This document shows, piece after piece, positions 8,519-16,858 of a DNA stretch of 64,000 nt. This DNA comes from Tateyamaria sp. syn59 (GTDB taxonomy: Bacteria > Pseudomonadota > Alphaproteobacteria > Rhodobacterales > Rhodobacteraceae). Each line of letters begins with the position of its first letter. The first letter of the stretch is position 1. The DNA lies in contig NZ_VCBA01000003.1 in assembly GCF_007995245.1 (NCBI RefSeq), positions 26,803-90,802 on the forward strand, in the 5' to 3' direction. A program made the position numbers and the translations under genes. The notes beneath the pieces were generated by a model. It saw only the letters and a list, made by a program, of their open reading frames with translations, did not search any database and was not told where the DNA came from.

Positions 8519-9343
8519 ATGCTGGATGCCGAGGTTCAGACCGAGACCGTTCTTGAGGTCAACAATATCGAAGTGATCTACAACCACGTGATCCTCGTGT
8601 TGAAGGGCGTGAGCCTGAAGGTGCCCAAGCGTGGTATCACGGCGCTGCTGGGTGGCAATGGCGCGGGTAAGACCACGACGCTCAAGGCGATTTCGGGGTT
8701 GTTGGCGAGCGAACGCGGTGAAGTGACCAAGGGGTCGATCACCTATCACGGGACCAATACGGCTGAGATGGATCCGGCTGACCTGGTGAAACGCGGCGTT
8801 GTGCAGGTGATGGAGGGGCGGCACTGCTTTGAGCACCTGACCGTCGAGGAAAACCTGATGACCGGGGCCTATACGCGCAGCGACGGTAAGGGTGCGATCG
8901 CCGCCGATCTTGAGATGGTCTATGACTACTTCCCCCGGTTGAAAGAACGGCGGAAGTCTCAGGCGGGCTACACGTCAGGCGGCGAACAGCAGATGACCGC
9001 CATTGGCCGGGCGTTGATGTCAAAGCCCGAGACCATCCTGCTGGACGAGCCGTCGATGGGGCTCGCGCCGCAGCTTGTGGAACAGATATTTGGTATCGTG
9101 AAGTCGGTGAACGAGAACGAGGGCGTGACCTTTTTGCTGGCCGAGCAGAACACGAACGTCGCCCTGCGCTTTGCCCACTATGGCTACATTCTTGAAAGCG
9201 GGCGCGTCGTGATGGACGGCCCGGCCGCAGAGTTGCGCGAGAACCCGGATGTGAAGGAATTCTACCTCGGCATGTCAGACGAGGGGCGCAAGTCCTTCCG
9301 CGATGTGCGGTCCTATCGCCGCCGCAAGCGGTGGCTGAGCTAA
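8519..9343 (+). CDS. livF: Branched-chain-amino-acid-type ABC transporter ATPase (LivF-like)
   Basis: Second ATPase of the importer. Walker A GGNGAGKTT is near residues 44-52, the ABC signature is SGGEQQM near 156, and Walker B ILLDEPSMGLAP is near 176. The first ~15 residues and a basic C-terminal tail (RDVRSYRRRKRWLS) extend beyond E. coli LivF (~237 aa). It pairs with LivG under LivH/LivM. The following cupin gene starts 11 nt after the stop with its own AAGGGAG, so co-transcription is likely. Confidence 0.9.
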   Translation: MLDAEVQTETVLEVNNIEVIYNHVILVLKGVSLKVPKRGITALLGGNGAGKTTTLKAISGLLASERGEVTKGSITYHGTNTAEMDPADLVKRGVVQVMEGRHCFEHLTVEENLMTGAYTRSDGKGAIAADLEMVYDYFPRLKERRKSQAGYTSGGEQQMTAIGRALMSKPETILLDEPSMGLAPQLVEQIFGIVKSVNENEGVTFLLAEQNTNVALRFAHYGYILESGRVVMDGPAAELRENPDVKEFYLGMSDEGRKSFRDVRSYRRRKRWLS

Positions 9344-9354
9344 GGGAGTTTGGC

Positions 9355-9735
9355 ATGAAGCGATTTGTTCTGACCGCAGCCGCCCTGTTGATGGCGGGTA
9401 CCGCCTGGGCGCAGGAGATCGCGCGTGAAGAAATCCGGCGCGCCGCCGTGCCGGGATCGGATACGATGGAGGTGGTTGTGTACCGTTTGACAGTGCCGGT
9501 CGGGGCGACAATTCCGCTGCACACGCATCCGGGTGACGAACACACAGTGGTTGTGACGGACGCGAAGGCCGAGGCGCCAAACGGCAATATCGTCGAGTTC
9601 GCTGTGGGCACGCCGCTCTACTTCCCCGAGGGGCAGGTGCATGGCGGTCTGACCAATGTGGGTGACGCGCCGATGGTGGCGATCACCACCTTTGTCGTGC
9701 GCAAGGGCGAACCGCTCACTGTTCTGGCCAACTGA
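9355..9735 (+). CDS. Secreted cupin-domain protein
   Basis: A signal peptide (FVLTAAALLMAGTAWA, cleavage before QEIARE) is followed by a single cupin barrel. Cupin motif 1 carries the metal ligands in IPLHTHPGDEHTVVV. Motif 2 is in YFPEGQVHGGLTNVGD, giving His residues that can bind Fe, Mn or Zn. At 126 residues it is a typical single-domain cupin. The ATG at 9355 has AAGGGAG upstream. It probably acts in the periplasm on, or binds, a small molecule handled by the surrounding acid-uptake cluster; the activity cannot be assigned. Confidence 0.75.
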   Translation: MKRFVLTAAALLMAGTAWAQEIAREEIRRAAVPGSDTMEVVVYRLTVPVGATIPLHTHPGDEHTVVVTDAKAEAPNGNIVEFAVGTPLYFPEGQVHGGLTNVGDAPMVAITTFVVRKGEPLTVLAN

Positions 9736-9736
9736 C

Positions 9737-10024
9737 ATGGACAAGGTCGCCTGCCGCACTCCCGCCGAAGGGCGCGATGGGGTCACGAACATCCCGGCGT
9801 GGAAGTTCGATACGGTGCGCGGTGCGATCCTTGATACGCTGGCGGACGGGCCGATCAAGGCGATGACGCTGAAGGATGCGGTAGGCGAACGGCTTGACCC
9901 GGAGACGTTGGAAAAGCTGGGCAAGCTCGGCTGGCACGTGGTGACGGTGAAACTGGAATTGGAAGTGCGGGGCGAGATCGAGCGCCTCGATGTCAAAGGT
10001 CCGCAGCAGATCAGGGCGGTATGA
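9737..10024 (+). CDS. Conserved small protein of unknown function (95 aa)
   Basis: A soluble 95-residue protein with one Cys (VACRTP) and a helical core (FDTVRGAILDTLADGPIKAM) followed by two beta strands (WHVVTVKLELEVRGEIERL). The shape resembles a small winged-helix module. I recall similar proteins filed as a domain of unknown function, but I cannot name the family with confidence. It begins 1 nt after the cupin stop, and its own stop overlaps the PaaK start (ATGA), so it is translationally coupled to both. Confidence 0.6.
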   Translation: MDKVACRTPAEGRDGVTNIPAWKFDTVRGAILDTLADGPIKAMTLKDAVGERLDPETLEKLGKLGWHVVTVKLELEVRGEIERLDVKGPQQIRAV

Positions 10025-11235
10025 AAAAGATGTTGGACAAAGTGTATTACGACGATCTGGAAACCCGCTCGTCCGACGCGCGCCATGCGGCGCAGCTTGA
10101 GGCGGTGAATGCCAATCTCGCGCGCACAGCCGCTGCCGAAGGCAGCTGCCTGCCCGAGATCGGCAAGCTGAAATACCTCGATGACCTGGCCCATCTGCCG
10201 GTTCTGCGCAAATCGGAACTGGCGAAGTGGCAGGCCGACAAGCCGCCTTTCGGTGGCATTCCGGTGTCAAACATCGCTCATGTCTTCCAGTCCCCCGGGC
10301 CGATCTATGAGCCAGGTGGGGTTGGCCACGATTGGTGGCGCATGGGCCGTTTCCTGCATGCAGCAGGTTTCGGGCCCGGCGACATTGTTCAGAATTGCTT
10401 TGGCTACCACCTAACGCCTGCGGGCATGATTTTTGAAAATGGCGCGCGGGCGGTTGGCGCGACTGTCTTGCCCGCAGGAACCGGCCAAACCGAATTGCAG
10501 GTGCAGGCCGCGCGCGATGTCGGCACGACGGCCTATGCAGGCACGCCCGACTATCTGAAAATCATCCTCGACAAAGCCGAGGAGATGGGCGTGTCCCTCA
10601 AGATCACCAAAGCGGCGGTCGGGGGCGGTGCCCTCTTCCCCTCGCTCCGACAGGAGTACAAGGACCGCGGCATAACCTGCATGCAGTCCTATGCCACGGC
10701 GGACCTTGGCAATATCGCCTACGAATCCGCAGCACTTGAAGGGATGATCGTGGACGAGGGCGTGATTGTAGAAATCGTCACCCCCGGCACCGGCGATCCG
10801 GTCGCGCCGGGCGAAGTTGGCGAGGTTGTTGTCACATCTCTCAACCCCGACTACCCCCTGATCCGTTTTGCTACGGGCGACATGAGTGCTGTCCTGCCGG
10901 GCCACAGCCCCTGCGGGCGCACCAACATGCGGATCAAGGGCTGGATGGGCCGCGCCGACCAGACGACCAAGATCAAGGGCATGTTCGTACGCCCTGAACA
11001 GGTCGCGGCCCTTGTCGCGAAGCATGATGAGATCACCCGCGCGCGCGTCATCGCCACCCGAGAAGGCGAACAGGACGCCATGACCGTCCAGATCGAAAGC
11101 CCCAACGACACGCCCGACAACTACGCCCAGTCGATCACAGACACGCTCAAGCTCAAAGGCACGATCGAGATCCACACACCCGGCTCCCTGCCCAAAGACG
11201 GGCTCGTAATCGAAGACCAGCGCAGCTACGACTGA
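10021..11235 (+). CDS. Phenylacetate-CoA ligase family protein (PaaK-like)
   Basis: Adenylate-forming ligase that couples an aryl or aliphatic acid to CoA. The PaaK-type N-terminus (YDDLETRS...LPVLRKSEL) is present, as are the adenylation-core stretches SYATADLGNIAYES and ATGDMSAVLPG, and the C-terminal RADQTTKIKGMFVRPEQV lid. The 404-residue length is slightly short of PaaK (~430). An ATGA overlap links it to the preceding small gene; an in-frame ATG at 10030 is an alternative start. The classical P-loop (SSGTTG) is weak here (VFQSPGPIYEPGG), so its nucleotide-binding chemistry may differ. No paa ring-oxidation genes are nearby. Confidence 0.75.
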   Translation: MKKMLDKVYYDDLETRSSDARHAAQLEAVNANLARTAAAEGSCLPEIGKLKYLDDLAHLPVLRKSELAKWQADKPPFGGIPVSNIAHVFQSPGPIYEPGGVGHDWWRMGRFLHAAGFGPGDIVQNCFGYHLTPAGMIFENGARAVGATVLPAGTGQTELQVQAARDVGTTAYAGTPDYLKIILDKAEEMGVSLKITKAAVGGGALFPSLRQEYKDRGITCMQSYATADLGNIAYESAALEGMIVDEGVIVEIVTPGTGDPVAPGEVGEVVVTSLNPDYPLIRFATGDMSAVLPGHSPCGRTNMRIKGWMGRADQTTKIKGMFVRPEQVAALVAKHDEITRARVIATREGEQDAMTVQIESPNDTPDNYAQSITDTLKLKGTIEIHTPGSLPKDGLVIEDQRSYD

Positions 11236-11276
11236 TCCTTCATTTCGCCGTATAAACCGCGGGGGGAGGCGCAGCC

Positions 11277-11292
11277 GGGGGGCTGGCCCCCC
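11277..11292 (+). terminator. GC-rich hairpin after the acid-uptake operon
   Basis: GGGGGG (11277-11282) and CCCCCC (11287-11292) flank CTGG and are followed by only TTC. It lies 42 nt past the ligase stop, a plausible but weak transcription stop. The rest of the 176-bp gap before the next gene shows nothing else. Confidence 0.35.
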
Positions 11293-11411
11293 TTCATCGC
11301 CAGCCATCCTACGCAAACGTCATAAGGCGCAGGTGTCCTCCGCCCACGCAAACACTGGAAACCCGAGCGAAAACATAAGATAACGCCCAAGGTCCAGAAA
11401 CAGGAACACAC

Positions 11412-13070
11412 GTGGCGCTTACTTCCTTCTTCCAGCCCGACGCTCCGCGCAGCGCTGTGCCGCGCATGCTGCCGATCCTCGGCTGGACGGTAGCGCTCAT
11501 TTGCCTTCTGCCGATGGTGGCGGTCGGCATTGCTGCGCTGACAGGTGGGACGGACACGGTCCAGCACCTGATCAGCACCGTGCTGGGGCGCTACACCGGC
11601 AACACGCTCCTGCTGGTGGCGCTCGTGTCCATCGGCACCTTCGCCATCGGTACCGGTGCCGCCTGGCTGGTCACCATGACACGCTTTCCTGGCGTGCGCC
11701 TGTTCGAGATCGCGCTGGTTCTGCCGCTCGCTTTCCCGGCTTACGTGCTGGCCTATGCCTACACCCACATCCTTGACCATCCCGGCATCGTACAAACGAC
11801 CTTGCGCGGCGTTATGGGCTGGGGACCACGCGACTACTGGTTCCCGGAAATCCGCTCGCTCGGCGGCGCCGCAGCCATGCTGGTGCTCGTGCTCTATCCT
11901 TACGTCTACCTGCTCAGCCGGGCCGCGTTCATCCAGCAAAGCGGCTCGACCTTCATGGCAGCGCGGGCGCTGGGGTCGCGCCCGCTCTCTGCCTTCTTCC
12001 GGGTCAGCCTGCCGCTGGCACGTCCCGCCATCGCCGCAGGCGTGCTGCTCGCGGTGATGGAGACAATCGCCGATTTCGGCACCGTTGCTTACTTCGGGGT
12101 GCAGACCTTTGCGACCGGTATCTACACCAGCTGGTTCTCCATGGGCGACCGGGCCGGGGCCGCGCAACTGGCGCTCTGCCTGCTCAGCTTCGCGCTTCTG
12201 CTCGCCGTGCTGGAGCGAACACAAAGGGGCCAGGCCAGATACCACGACCCCAGCCGCGGCCAACGCCATCACCCGCCGCTGATGCTGACTGGCTGGTCCG
12301 CCGCTGGCGCAGTCACACTTTGCAGCGTGCCGGTGTTCTTTGGCGCGTTTTTCCCGATCATTGCGCTGTTCAATATGGGCATCGGGTCGGAACAGGACCT
12401 GCTCAGCAGCCGCTACCTCGGCTTTATCCGCAACTCTCTTGTGCTGGCGACGACCGCGGCCGGGCTGACGCTGGCGGCGGCCATCACCGTGGGGTACTAC
12501 CTGCGCAGCCGCCCCGGACGGTCCTCGACCATCGCGGCCTATATCGCGCGGCTGGGCTACGCCGTGCCGGGGGGTGTGATCGCCGTGGGTCTGCTCGTGC
12601 CTTTCGCTGCCTTCGACAACGCGCTTGATGCGTGGATGCGCGCCACCTTCGATATCTCGACCGGGCTGCTGATCACCGGGTCTATCTGGCTGCTGGTCTT
12701 CGCCTACATGGTCCGCTTCCTCGCTGCGGCTTTGGGTGCCTACGAGGGTGGTCAAGCACTGGTGCACGCCAATATGGACGCCGCCAGCCGGTCGCTGGGC
12801 AAAGGGCCCTTTGCCACCCTGCGCCGGGTCCACTTGCCGATCTTGACGCCCAGCTTGCTGACGGCCCTGCTGATCGTCTTTGTGGATGTGATGAAAGAGC
12901 TGCCTGCAACGCTGATCATGCGTCCCTTCAACTACGACACGCTCGCGGTACAAGCCTATCGCCTTGCCTCGGATGAACGGCTGAACGGGGCTGCGGTCCC
13001 AAGCCTTGTGATCGTCGCCGTTGGCCTCTTGCCCGTCATCCTGATCTGCCGGCAGGTGGGGCGCCGCTAG
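11412..13070 (+). CDS. Iron(III)-type ABC transporter permease (FbpB-like), solitary
   Basis: A 552-residue inner-membrane protein made of two fused BPD permease halves, each with about six helices. The ATPase-coupling EAA loops are ARALGSRPLSAFFRVSLPLARPAIAAG near 183-210 and SRSLGKGPFATLRRVHLPILTP near 458-480. This two-domain layout is that of FbpB/AfuB ferric-iron permeases. It starts with GTG at 11412 after AGGA. No FbpA binding protein or FbpC ATPase gene is adjacent, so it must borrow partners encoded elsewhere, or transport a different metal or phosphorus compound. Confidence 0.8.
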   Translation: MALTSFFQPDAPRSAVPRMLPILGWTVALICLLPMVAVGIAALTGGTDTVQHLISTVLGRYTGNTLLLVALVSIGTFAIGTGAAWLVTMTRFPGVRLFEIALVLPLAFPAYVLAYAYTHILDHPGIVQTTLRGVMGWGPRDYWFPEIRSLGGAAAMLVLVLYPYVYLLSRAAFIQQSGSTFMAARALGSRPLSAFFRVSLPLARPAIAAGVLLAVMETIADFGTVAYFGVQTFATGIYTSWFSMGDRAGAAQLALCLLSFALLLAVLERTQRGQARYHDPSRGQRHHPPLMLTGWSAAGAVTLCSVPVFFGAFFPIIALFNMGIGSEQDLLSSRYLGFIRNSLVLATTAAGLTLAAAITVGYYLRSRPGRSSTIAAYIARLGYAVPGGVIAVGLLVPFAAFDNALDAWMRATFDISTGLLITGSIWLLVFAYMVRFLAAALGAYEGGQALVHANMDAASRSLGKGPFATLRRVHLPILTPSLLTALLIVFVDVMKELPATLIMRPFNYDTLAVQAYRLASDERLNGAAVPSLVIVAVGLLPVILICRQVGRR

Positions 13071-13115
13071 GAACACAGGCTGCCATCAACCCATGCCAAG
13101 GCAAGCGCGCGCCGC

Positions 13116-13889
13116 TCAATCACTGGGCCGCGCGCCGTCGTCCCGGGGCGGCCGACCGCCCCGCCCACCGACAAAGCTGTCCGACACCGCGCCTTTGAAG
13201 CAGCGCGGGAAGAACGGATAGGTATCGGTTGCGAAATACACATACTGGCCGTCAACCATCGTCCCGTTGCATTCATCCAGGTCGCCTGAACCCGCAACAT
13301 ACTCGTAATCCTGAACATAGGTGCCGTCATGTGCGCCCCCCGGACCCGAGGGACGGTCTCCGCTTTTCAACTGCCAGGACGATTGCATGTTAGTGCCCAT
13401 GTAGTGAATTTCGAACCCGTCTGCGGCATAGCCAAAGAGCGTGCCATCAAGCGCGCCCGTCACGGCAGAGGGGATGCCGTGATAGTGGTACATCCCGGAT
13501 GCATCCACGTGGGCGTTCTGGGCGTCCATGATCAACCCGCCAATGCCTTCGACATTCCAGCCAGAGGACGGATCGCGTGAATAGCTGCGCTCGGACGACG
13601 GGTCGTAGTATTCCGCTGTGCCCGGGCGCAAGGGAATCCCGGTCAGCGTGATACCCGAGATTTGCACCCGGTAGGCGATGGTACCAGTTAGCTCCGGCGT
13701 CGCATCCATGCAAAAGTTGTGGTCCTGCGGCTCTACCGTGGCGCCGGGCCGCCATGTGCCGGTCTCATGGTCCGGAACGCCGTCGGATTTGATACAGCGC
13801 CGATCGCCTTCTACCGTGATGGTGACATGTGCGTGAACTGCACCGCCGGTCAAAGCCGTAAGAACGAGCGTGATGCCGAGTGTCTTCAT
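13116..13889 (-). CDS. Secreted YHYH-domain protein
   Basis: After a signal peptide (LGITLVLTALTGGAVHA) the mature protein carries the YHYH signature (MYHYHGIP, residues 133-138) with downstream GYAADGFEIHYMG and a C-terminal Gly/Pro/Arg-rich tail (VGGRGGRPPRDDG). The start at 13889 is supported by GGAGG 7 nt upstream; an open frame to 14024 has no ribosome site. YHYH proteins are exported, often from marine bacteria, and their function is not established; the repeated His and Tyr suggest metal binding. It shares its orientation with the next two genes but is separated from them by about 170 bp. Confidence 0.75.
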   Translation of the reverse strand: MKTLGITLVLTALTGGAVHAHVTITVEGDRRCIKSDGVPDHETGTWRPGATVEPQDHNFCMDATPELTGTIAYRVQISGITLTGIPLRPGTAEYYDPSSERSYSRDPSSGWNVEGIGGLIMDAQNAHVDASGMYHYHGIPSAVTGALDGTLFGYAADGFEIHYMGTNMQSSWQLKSGDRPSGPGGAHDGTYVQDYEYVAGSGDLDECNGTMVDGQYVYFATDTYPFFPRCFKGAVSDSFVGGRGGRPPRDDGARPSD

Positions 13890-14055
13890 GGTTGCCTCCG
13901 TGTGTGTTGATAGTTGTTCAACGGGGGCACGCGGTCTTTCTGTCGCGTCGTATCTTGGGAAAGGGGAATGGGCCGCCGCGGTGAGCGGCCGTTTGCCAAC
14001 ATGGGTAGGATAACCGTTCTGCATCCGGATGAATGATTATGGTCAAGCTTTCACA

Positions 14056-14208
14056 TCATCCGTAGCGGCGCGCCATTCCTTGGACGCGTGCCTGTGTGTC
14101 CACGGCATTGGCATGGGCAGTGTCCATTTCAAACAGTGTCAGCACAGCCGAGCCTAGTAACATCGGGCACCGGCTTTCGATAAGGCCGCGCGGTTTCGTC
14201 CGTTCCAT
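14056..14208 (-). CDS. Possible 50-aa protein
   Basis: An ATG at 14208 with AGGA 8-11 nt upstream opens a 50-codon frame. It has a weakly hydrophobic stretch (CPMLLGSAVLTLFEM) and a basic C-terminus. It lies between two secreted-protein genes on the same strand. Nothing else supports it; it may be chance. Confidence 0.2.
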   Translation of the reverse strand: MERTKPRGLIESRCPMLLGSAVLTLFEMDTAHANAVDTQARVQGMARRYG

Positions 14209-14233
14209 CGTCGGTCCTGGCGGGAACGTCTGG

Positions 14234-14713
14234 CTATGACACGCAGTTTGCCAGTCGGACCTTCGCAACCCCTGACGTATCAAAGGCAGCAGATTGGTCA
14301 TCTGCCCACAGCATCGCACCAGCCATCTCCGATCCGTCCACCGTGATCTGACGGGTGCTCGTCGTATCATCAATGTCGACAGTAAAGGCCCAGCTTGCCC
14401 CCGGTCTCACATCGTCCAGCGACAGGGATAACAGCGTGTCGCCATCCGTGACGTCAGACGTGCTGGCCGTCCCCGACACCCATTCAAGCGGCTGAAACAC
14501 CTGGACCCCAGCCCCCGCAGGCGTGGTGTCAAAGATCAGCCCTGCGGGTGCCGCACCCAGGTCGATCTGCACGTCGAGCCGGTCCAGCGCACAGGCGCCA
14601 TCGTAGTTCAGCGTAAAGCGGTCCTTGGGCGCGCCGTCGCGGAAACTGACTGTCAGATCGGCTAGGGCGAAAGACGGTGTAAGGACTGCAAGGGCAAGAA
14701 TGATGGGGCGCAT
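14234..14713 (-). CDS. Secreted protein of unknown function, aggregation-factor-core-like
   Basis: A signal peptide (IILALAVLTPSFALA, then DLTVSF) precedes a ~142-residue, beta-rich, acidic domain with two Cys (GACALD and the C-terminal ANCVS) likely joined by a disulfide. The pattern DLTVSFxxGAPKDRF, then GLIFD near 60 and GASWAFTVDIDDT near 110, recalls Rhodobacteraceae proteins annotated as aggregation factor core, but this is from memory and the biochemical role is unknown. The GGAGAC ribosome site before the ATG lies within an inverted repeat (14721-14748). Confidence 0.6.
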   Translation of the reverse strand: MRPIILALAVLTPSFALADLTVSFRDGAPKDRFTLNYDGACALDRLDVQIDLGAAPAGLIFDTTPAGAGVQVFQPLEWVSGTASTSDVTDGDTLLSLSLDDVRPGASWAFTVDIDDTTSTRQITVDGSEMAGAMLWADDQSAAFDTSGVAKVRLANCVS

Positions 14714-14720
14714 GGGGTAG

Positions 14721-14748
14721 GTCTCCGATCAGGTCCGTATGCGGAGAC
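14721..14748 (-). promoter_or_regulatory. Leader hairpin overlapping the ribosome site
   Basis: On the minus strand GTCTCCG (14748-14742) can pair with CGGAGAC (14727-14721) across a 14-nt loop. The second arm contains the GGAG ribosome site of the secreted-protein gene that starts at 14713. Folding would hide the site, so translation could be temperature- or factor-dependent. Confidence 0.35.
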
Positions 14749-14909
14749 GTAGCCTGCCAAACGCCCCAGACAACCGACCGCGCCCCGTCGGGCACGAGGG
14801 TGCGCCGGAACCGGTTAACACGCTCTACCGCACCGTGCGATGCGATAGCGCATTGATTTCGGGCCTGTTTCAGACGCTGATGAAGATCACGTTTAGCGTC
14901 CGAACCCCT

Positions 14910-14925
14910 TGTCCCCGCGGGGACA
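14910..14925. repeat. 16-bp perfect palindrome TGTCCCCGCGGGGACA
   Basis: A perfect dyad 9 bp beyond the 3' end of the glutathione-transferase gene. It may mark the end of that transcript or bind a dimeric protein. No T-run follows on either strand. Confidence 0.4.
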
Positions 14926-14933
14926 CATCGCCA

Positions 14934-15809
14934 TCAGGCGTCTTTGGGCGCAATCTTGTCCTGGGTCTGTGTGTCGAAATCCGACGCATCATGGCGGTTG
15001 TGCAGCTGCAACTCCGGCTCGCCAAATGCCCGGTTCACCATCCGTCCCCGCAGCGTCGCAGGCCGTTCGTCGATCTTCTTGGCCCAGGCCATGACATTGG
15101 TGTAGCTCTCCACATCCAGGAACTCCGCCGCGCTGTAGAGACGGCCCAGGCAAAGCTGCCCATACCACGGCCAGATCGCCATGTCCGCGATGGAATAGTC
15201 GTCACCCGCGATGAACGGCTTCTCCGCCAGTTCGCGGTCCAGCACGTCAAGCTGCCGCTTGCTCTCCATCGCATAGCGGTTGATCGGGTACTCGAATTTT
15301 TCGGGCGCATAGGCATAGAAGTGGCCGAACCCGCCGCCCAGAAACGGCGCCGATCCCATTTGCCACATTAGCCAGTTGAGCGTTTCCGTTCGCGTGGGGC
15401 CGGAGGCTGGGAGAAACTTGCTGAATTTCTCTGCCAGGTGGATCAGGATCGAACCGCTTTCGAAAACGCGCAGCTCTTCCTCACCCGACCGGTCGATGAG
15501 CGCCGGGATCTTTGAATTTGGGTTTGCCCCTACAAAGCCCGAGCCGAACTGGTCGCCTTCCCCGATGTCGATCAGCCAGGCATCGTATTCCGCGTCGGAG
15601 ATACCCGCCTCCAACAGTTCTTCGAACAGCATCGTCACTTTCACACCGTTGGGCGTGGCCAGCGAGTAAAGCTGGAACGGATGCTTCCCAACGGGCAGGT
15701 CCTTATCGTGAGTGGGCCCCGCGATGGGGCGGTTGATCGAGGCGAACTTGCCCCCGGACTCTGCATCCCAGGTCCATTTTGCGGGGGGCGTGTAGGTGGG
15801 ATCGCTCAT
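14934..15809 (-). CDS. yghU: Glutathione S-transferase, YghU-like
   Basis: Cytosolic glutathione-dependent enzyme. The N-terminal extension (YTPPAKWTWDAESGGKFASINRP) and the thioredoxin-fold region with SLATPNGVKVTMLFEELL, NPNSKIPAL and the glutathione gamma-Glu site ESGSILIHLAEK match the YghU/Nu-class type. The C-terminal helical domain has the usual IADMAIWPW motif. Its 291 residues are close to E. coli YghU (288). The start at 15809 has AAAGG upstream. Nu-class members reduce organic hydroperoxides and disulfide-bond substrates, so a stress role is likely. Confidence 0.85.
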   Translation of the reverse strand: MSDPTYTPPAKWTWDAESGGKFASINRPIAGPTHDKDLPVGKHPFQLYSLATPNGVKVTMLFEELLEAGISDAEYDAWLIDIGEGDQFGSGFVGANPNSKIPALIDRSGEEELRVFESGSILIHLAEKFSKFLPASGPTRTETLNWLMWQMGSAPFLGGGFGHFYAYAPEKFEYPINRYAMESKRQLDVLDRELAEKPFIAGDDYSIADMAIWPWYGQLCLGRLYSAAEFLDVESYTNVMAWAKKIDERPATLRGRMVNRAFGEPELQLHNRHDASDFDTQTQDKIAPKDA

Positions 15810-15898
15810 GTCGGTGGCCTTTCGGTTCAAGTGTGACGGCAAGGTATTCCCCGCAGGGACACACGCAAGGGGGCGGGCTGTGCCGTGGCGCACAGGCC

Positions 15899-16762
15899 TC
15901 AGTCAGGCAGCAGCGTCCCAAGCATCGGATGCGGAAAGCTGCGCTGCGTCGTGACAGCGTAAAACGTGTCGGCGATGCCTGTGTCGAACGGGGCCGTGAC
16001 CAGCTGACCCGAGGCAATCTCGTCGGCCAGAACGATGTCGGGCGCGAGCGCAAGGCCGATGCCTTCGCGCGCGAGCAGGCGCACCATGGCCATGTCGTCC
16101 ACGTCCGCGACAATGCGGGGCTGCAGGCCCAGACGGGCGGTTAGACGGTTGAACCCGGTGCGGATCGCACTTTCGGTGGGGACAATGACGGGCTCTGAAT
16201 TAAGTAATGATATCAGTGATTTGTGCTGCATTCGATGCGGAGCGCCGTGCAAGCTGACGGCGTGACCAGCCAGGCGATGGGCGATGAAATCGGAGCCCGC
16301 GGCACTGGTCGGGGCATCGGTGGTCAGCACAACGTCAAGCGCCAGTTCTGACAGCGACCGGAGCAGTGGTGTATTTTGCCCCGATTTCAATACGATATCG
16401 ACCTCCGGGTGATCGAGGATAGGGCGCAAGAACTGCATCTGGAAGTTCCGCGACAGGGTGGACAGCGCGCCCACGCGCAATGGCGGCGCGTGGGCCGCGC
16501 TGCGGTTCAGCGTCTCCATCAATTCTTGCCCGGTGCCAAAGATGCGGTCGGCGTGGTCGAGAGCGATGCGCCCGACTTCCGTCAGCTTTAGCTGGCGCCC
16601 CACGCGGTCAAAGAGTGCATGGCCTAGCCGCGCCTCTAGCGCTTTGATTTGTGTGGATAAAGCGGACTGAGACAGGTTCAGCTTTTCGGCGGCACGGGTC
16701 AGGTTGCCCTCATGCGCGACGGCCCGGAAATAGCGGAGGTGATGATAGTTCAGTGTGTCCAT
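15899..16762 (-). CDS. LysR-family transcriptional regulator (NhaR-like)
   Basis: DNA-binding regulator. The N-terminal winged helix-turn-helix (FRAVAHEGNLTRAAEKLNLSQSALSTQIKALE, residues ~10-40) is followed by an effector-binding domain. The opening LNYHHLRYF resembles NhaR-type LysR proteins. The start at 16762 is the usual LysR start, although no clear ribosome site is visible; a TTG 30 nt upstream is an alternative. It is divergent from the SbtA-like transporter gene across ~96 bp, the classic arrangement for a LysR protein controlling its neighbour, so Na+, pH or inorganic carbon are candidate signals. Confidence 0.85.
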   Translation of the reverse strand: MDTLNYHHLRYFRAVAHEGNLTRAAEKLNLSQSALSTQIKALEARLGHALFDRVGRQLKLTEVGRIALDHADRIFGTGQELMETLNRSAAHAPPLRVGALSTLSRNFQMQFLRPILDHPEVDIVLKSGQNTPLLRSLSELALDVVLTTDAPTSAAGSDFIAHRLAGHAVSLHGAPHRMQHKSLISLLNSEPVIVPTESAIRTGFNRLTARLGLQPRIVADVDDMAMVRLLAREGIGLALAPDIVLADEIASGQLVTAPFDTGIADTFYAVTTQRSFPHPMLGTLLPD

Positions 16763-16770
16763 ACATTGAG

Positions 16771-16802
16771 AATATAGAACGATAAGGCGCAATAGTTATA
16801 TT
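16771..16802. promoter_or_regulatory. Candidate LysR operator in divergent region
   Basis: AATATA (16771-16776) and TATATT (16797-16802) form an inverted repeat across 20 bp, in the AT-rich centre of the regulator/sbtA intergenic region. Location between divergent LysR and target genes supports an operator or overlapping promoters; the motif itself is weak. Confidence 0.3.
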
Positions 16803-16858
16803 TTTTATCCGACACGTGCCCCGCTACTTCGTCCTCCAGACCCAAGGAGAGGCGAGTC

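Noticed and set aside
7183..8520. 445-codon minus-strand frame opposite livK
   Set aside because: Antisense shadow of the binding-protein gene.
10021..11235. Complete phenylacetate degradation pathway
   Set aside because: Only a PaaK-like ligase is present; none of the paaABCDE ring oxygenase or paaG/Z genes appear, so the substrate should not be called phenylacetate.
11226..13076. 616-codon minus-strand frame opposite the iron permease
   Set aside because: Mirrors the permease gene exactly; composition (Gln, Arg, His, Gly) is that of an antisense frame, while the plus strand encodes clear permease motifs.
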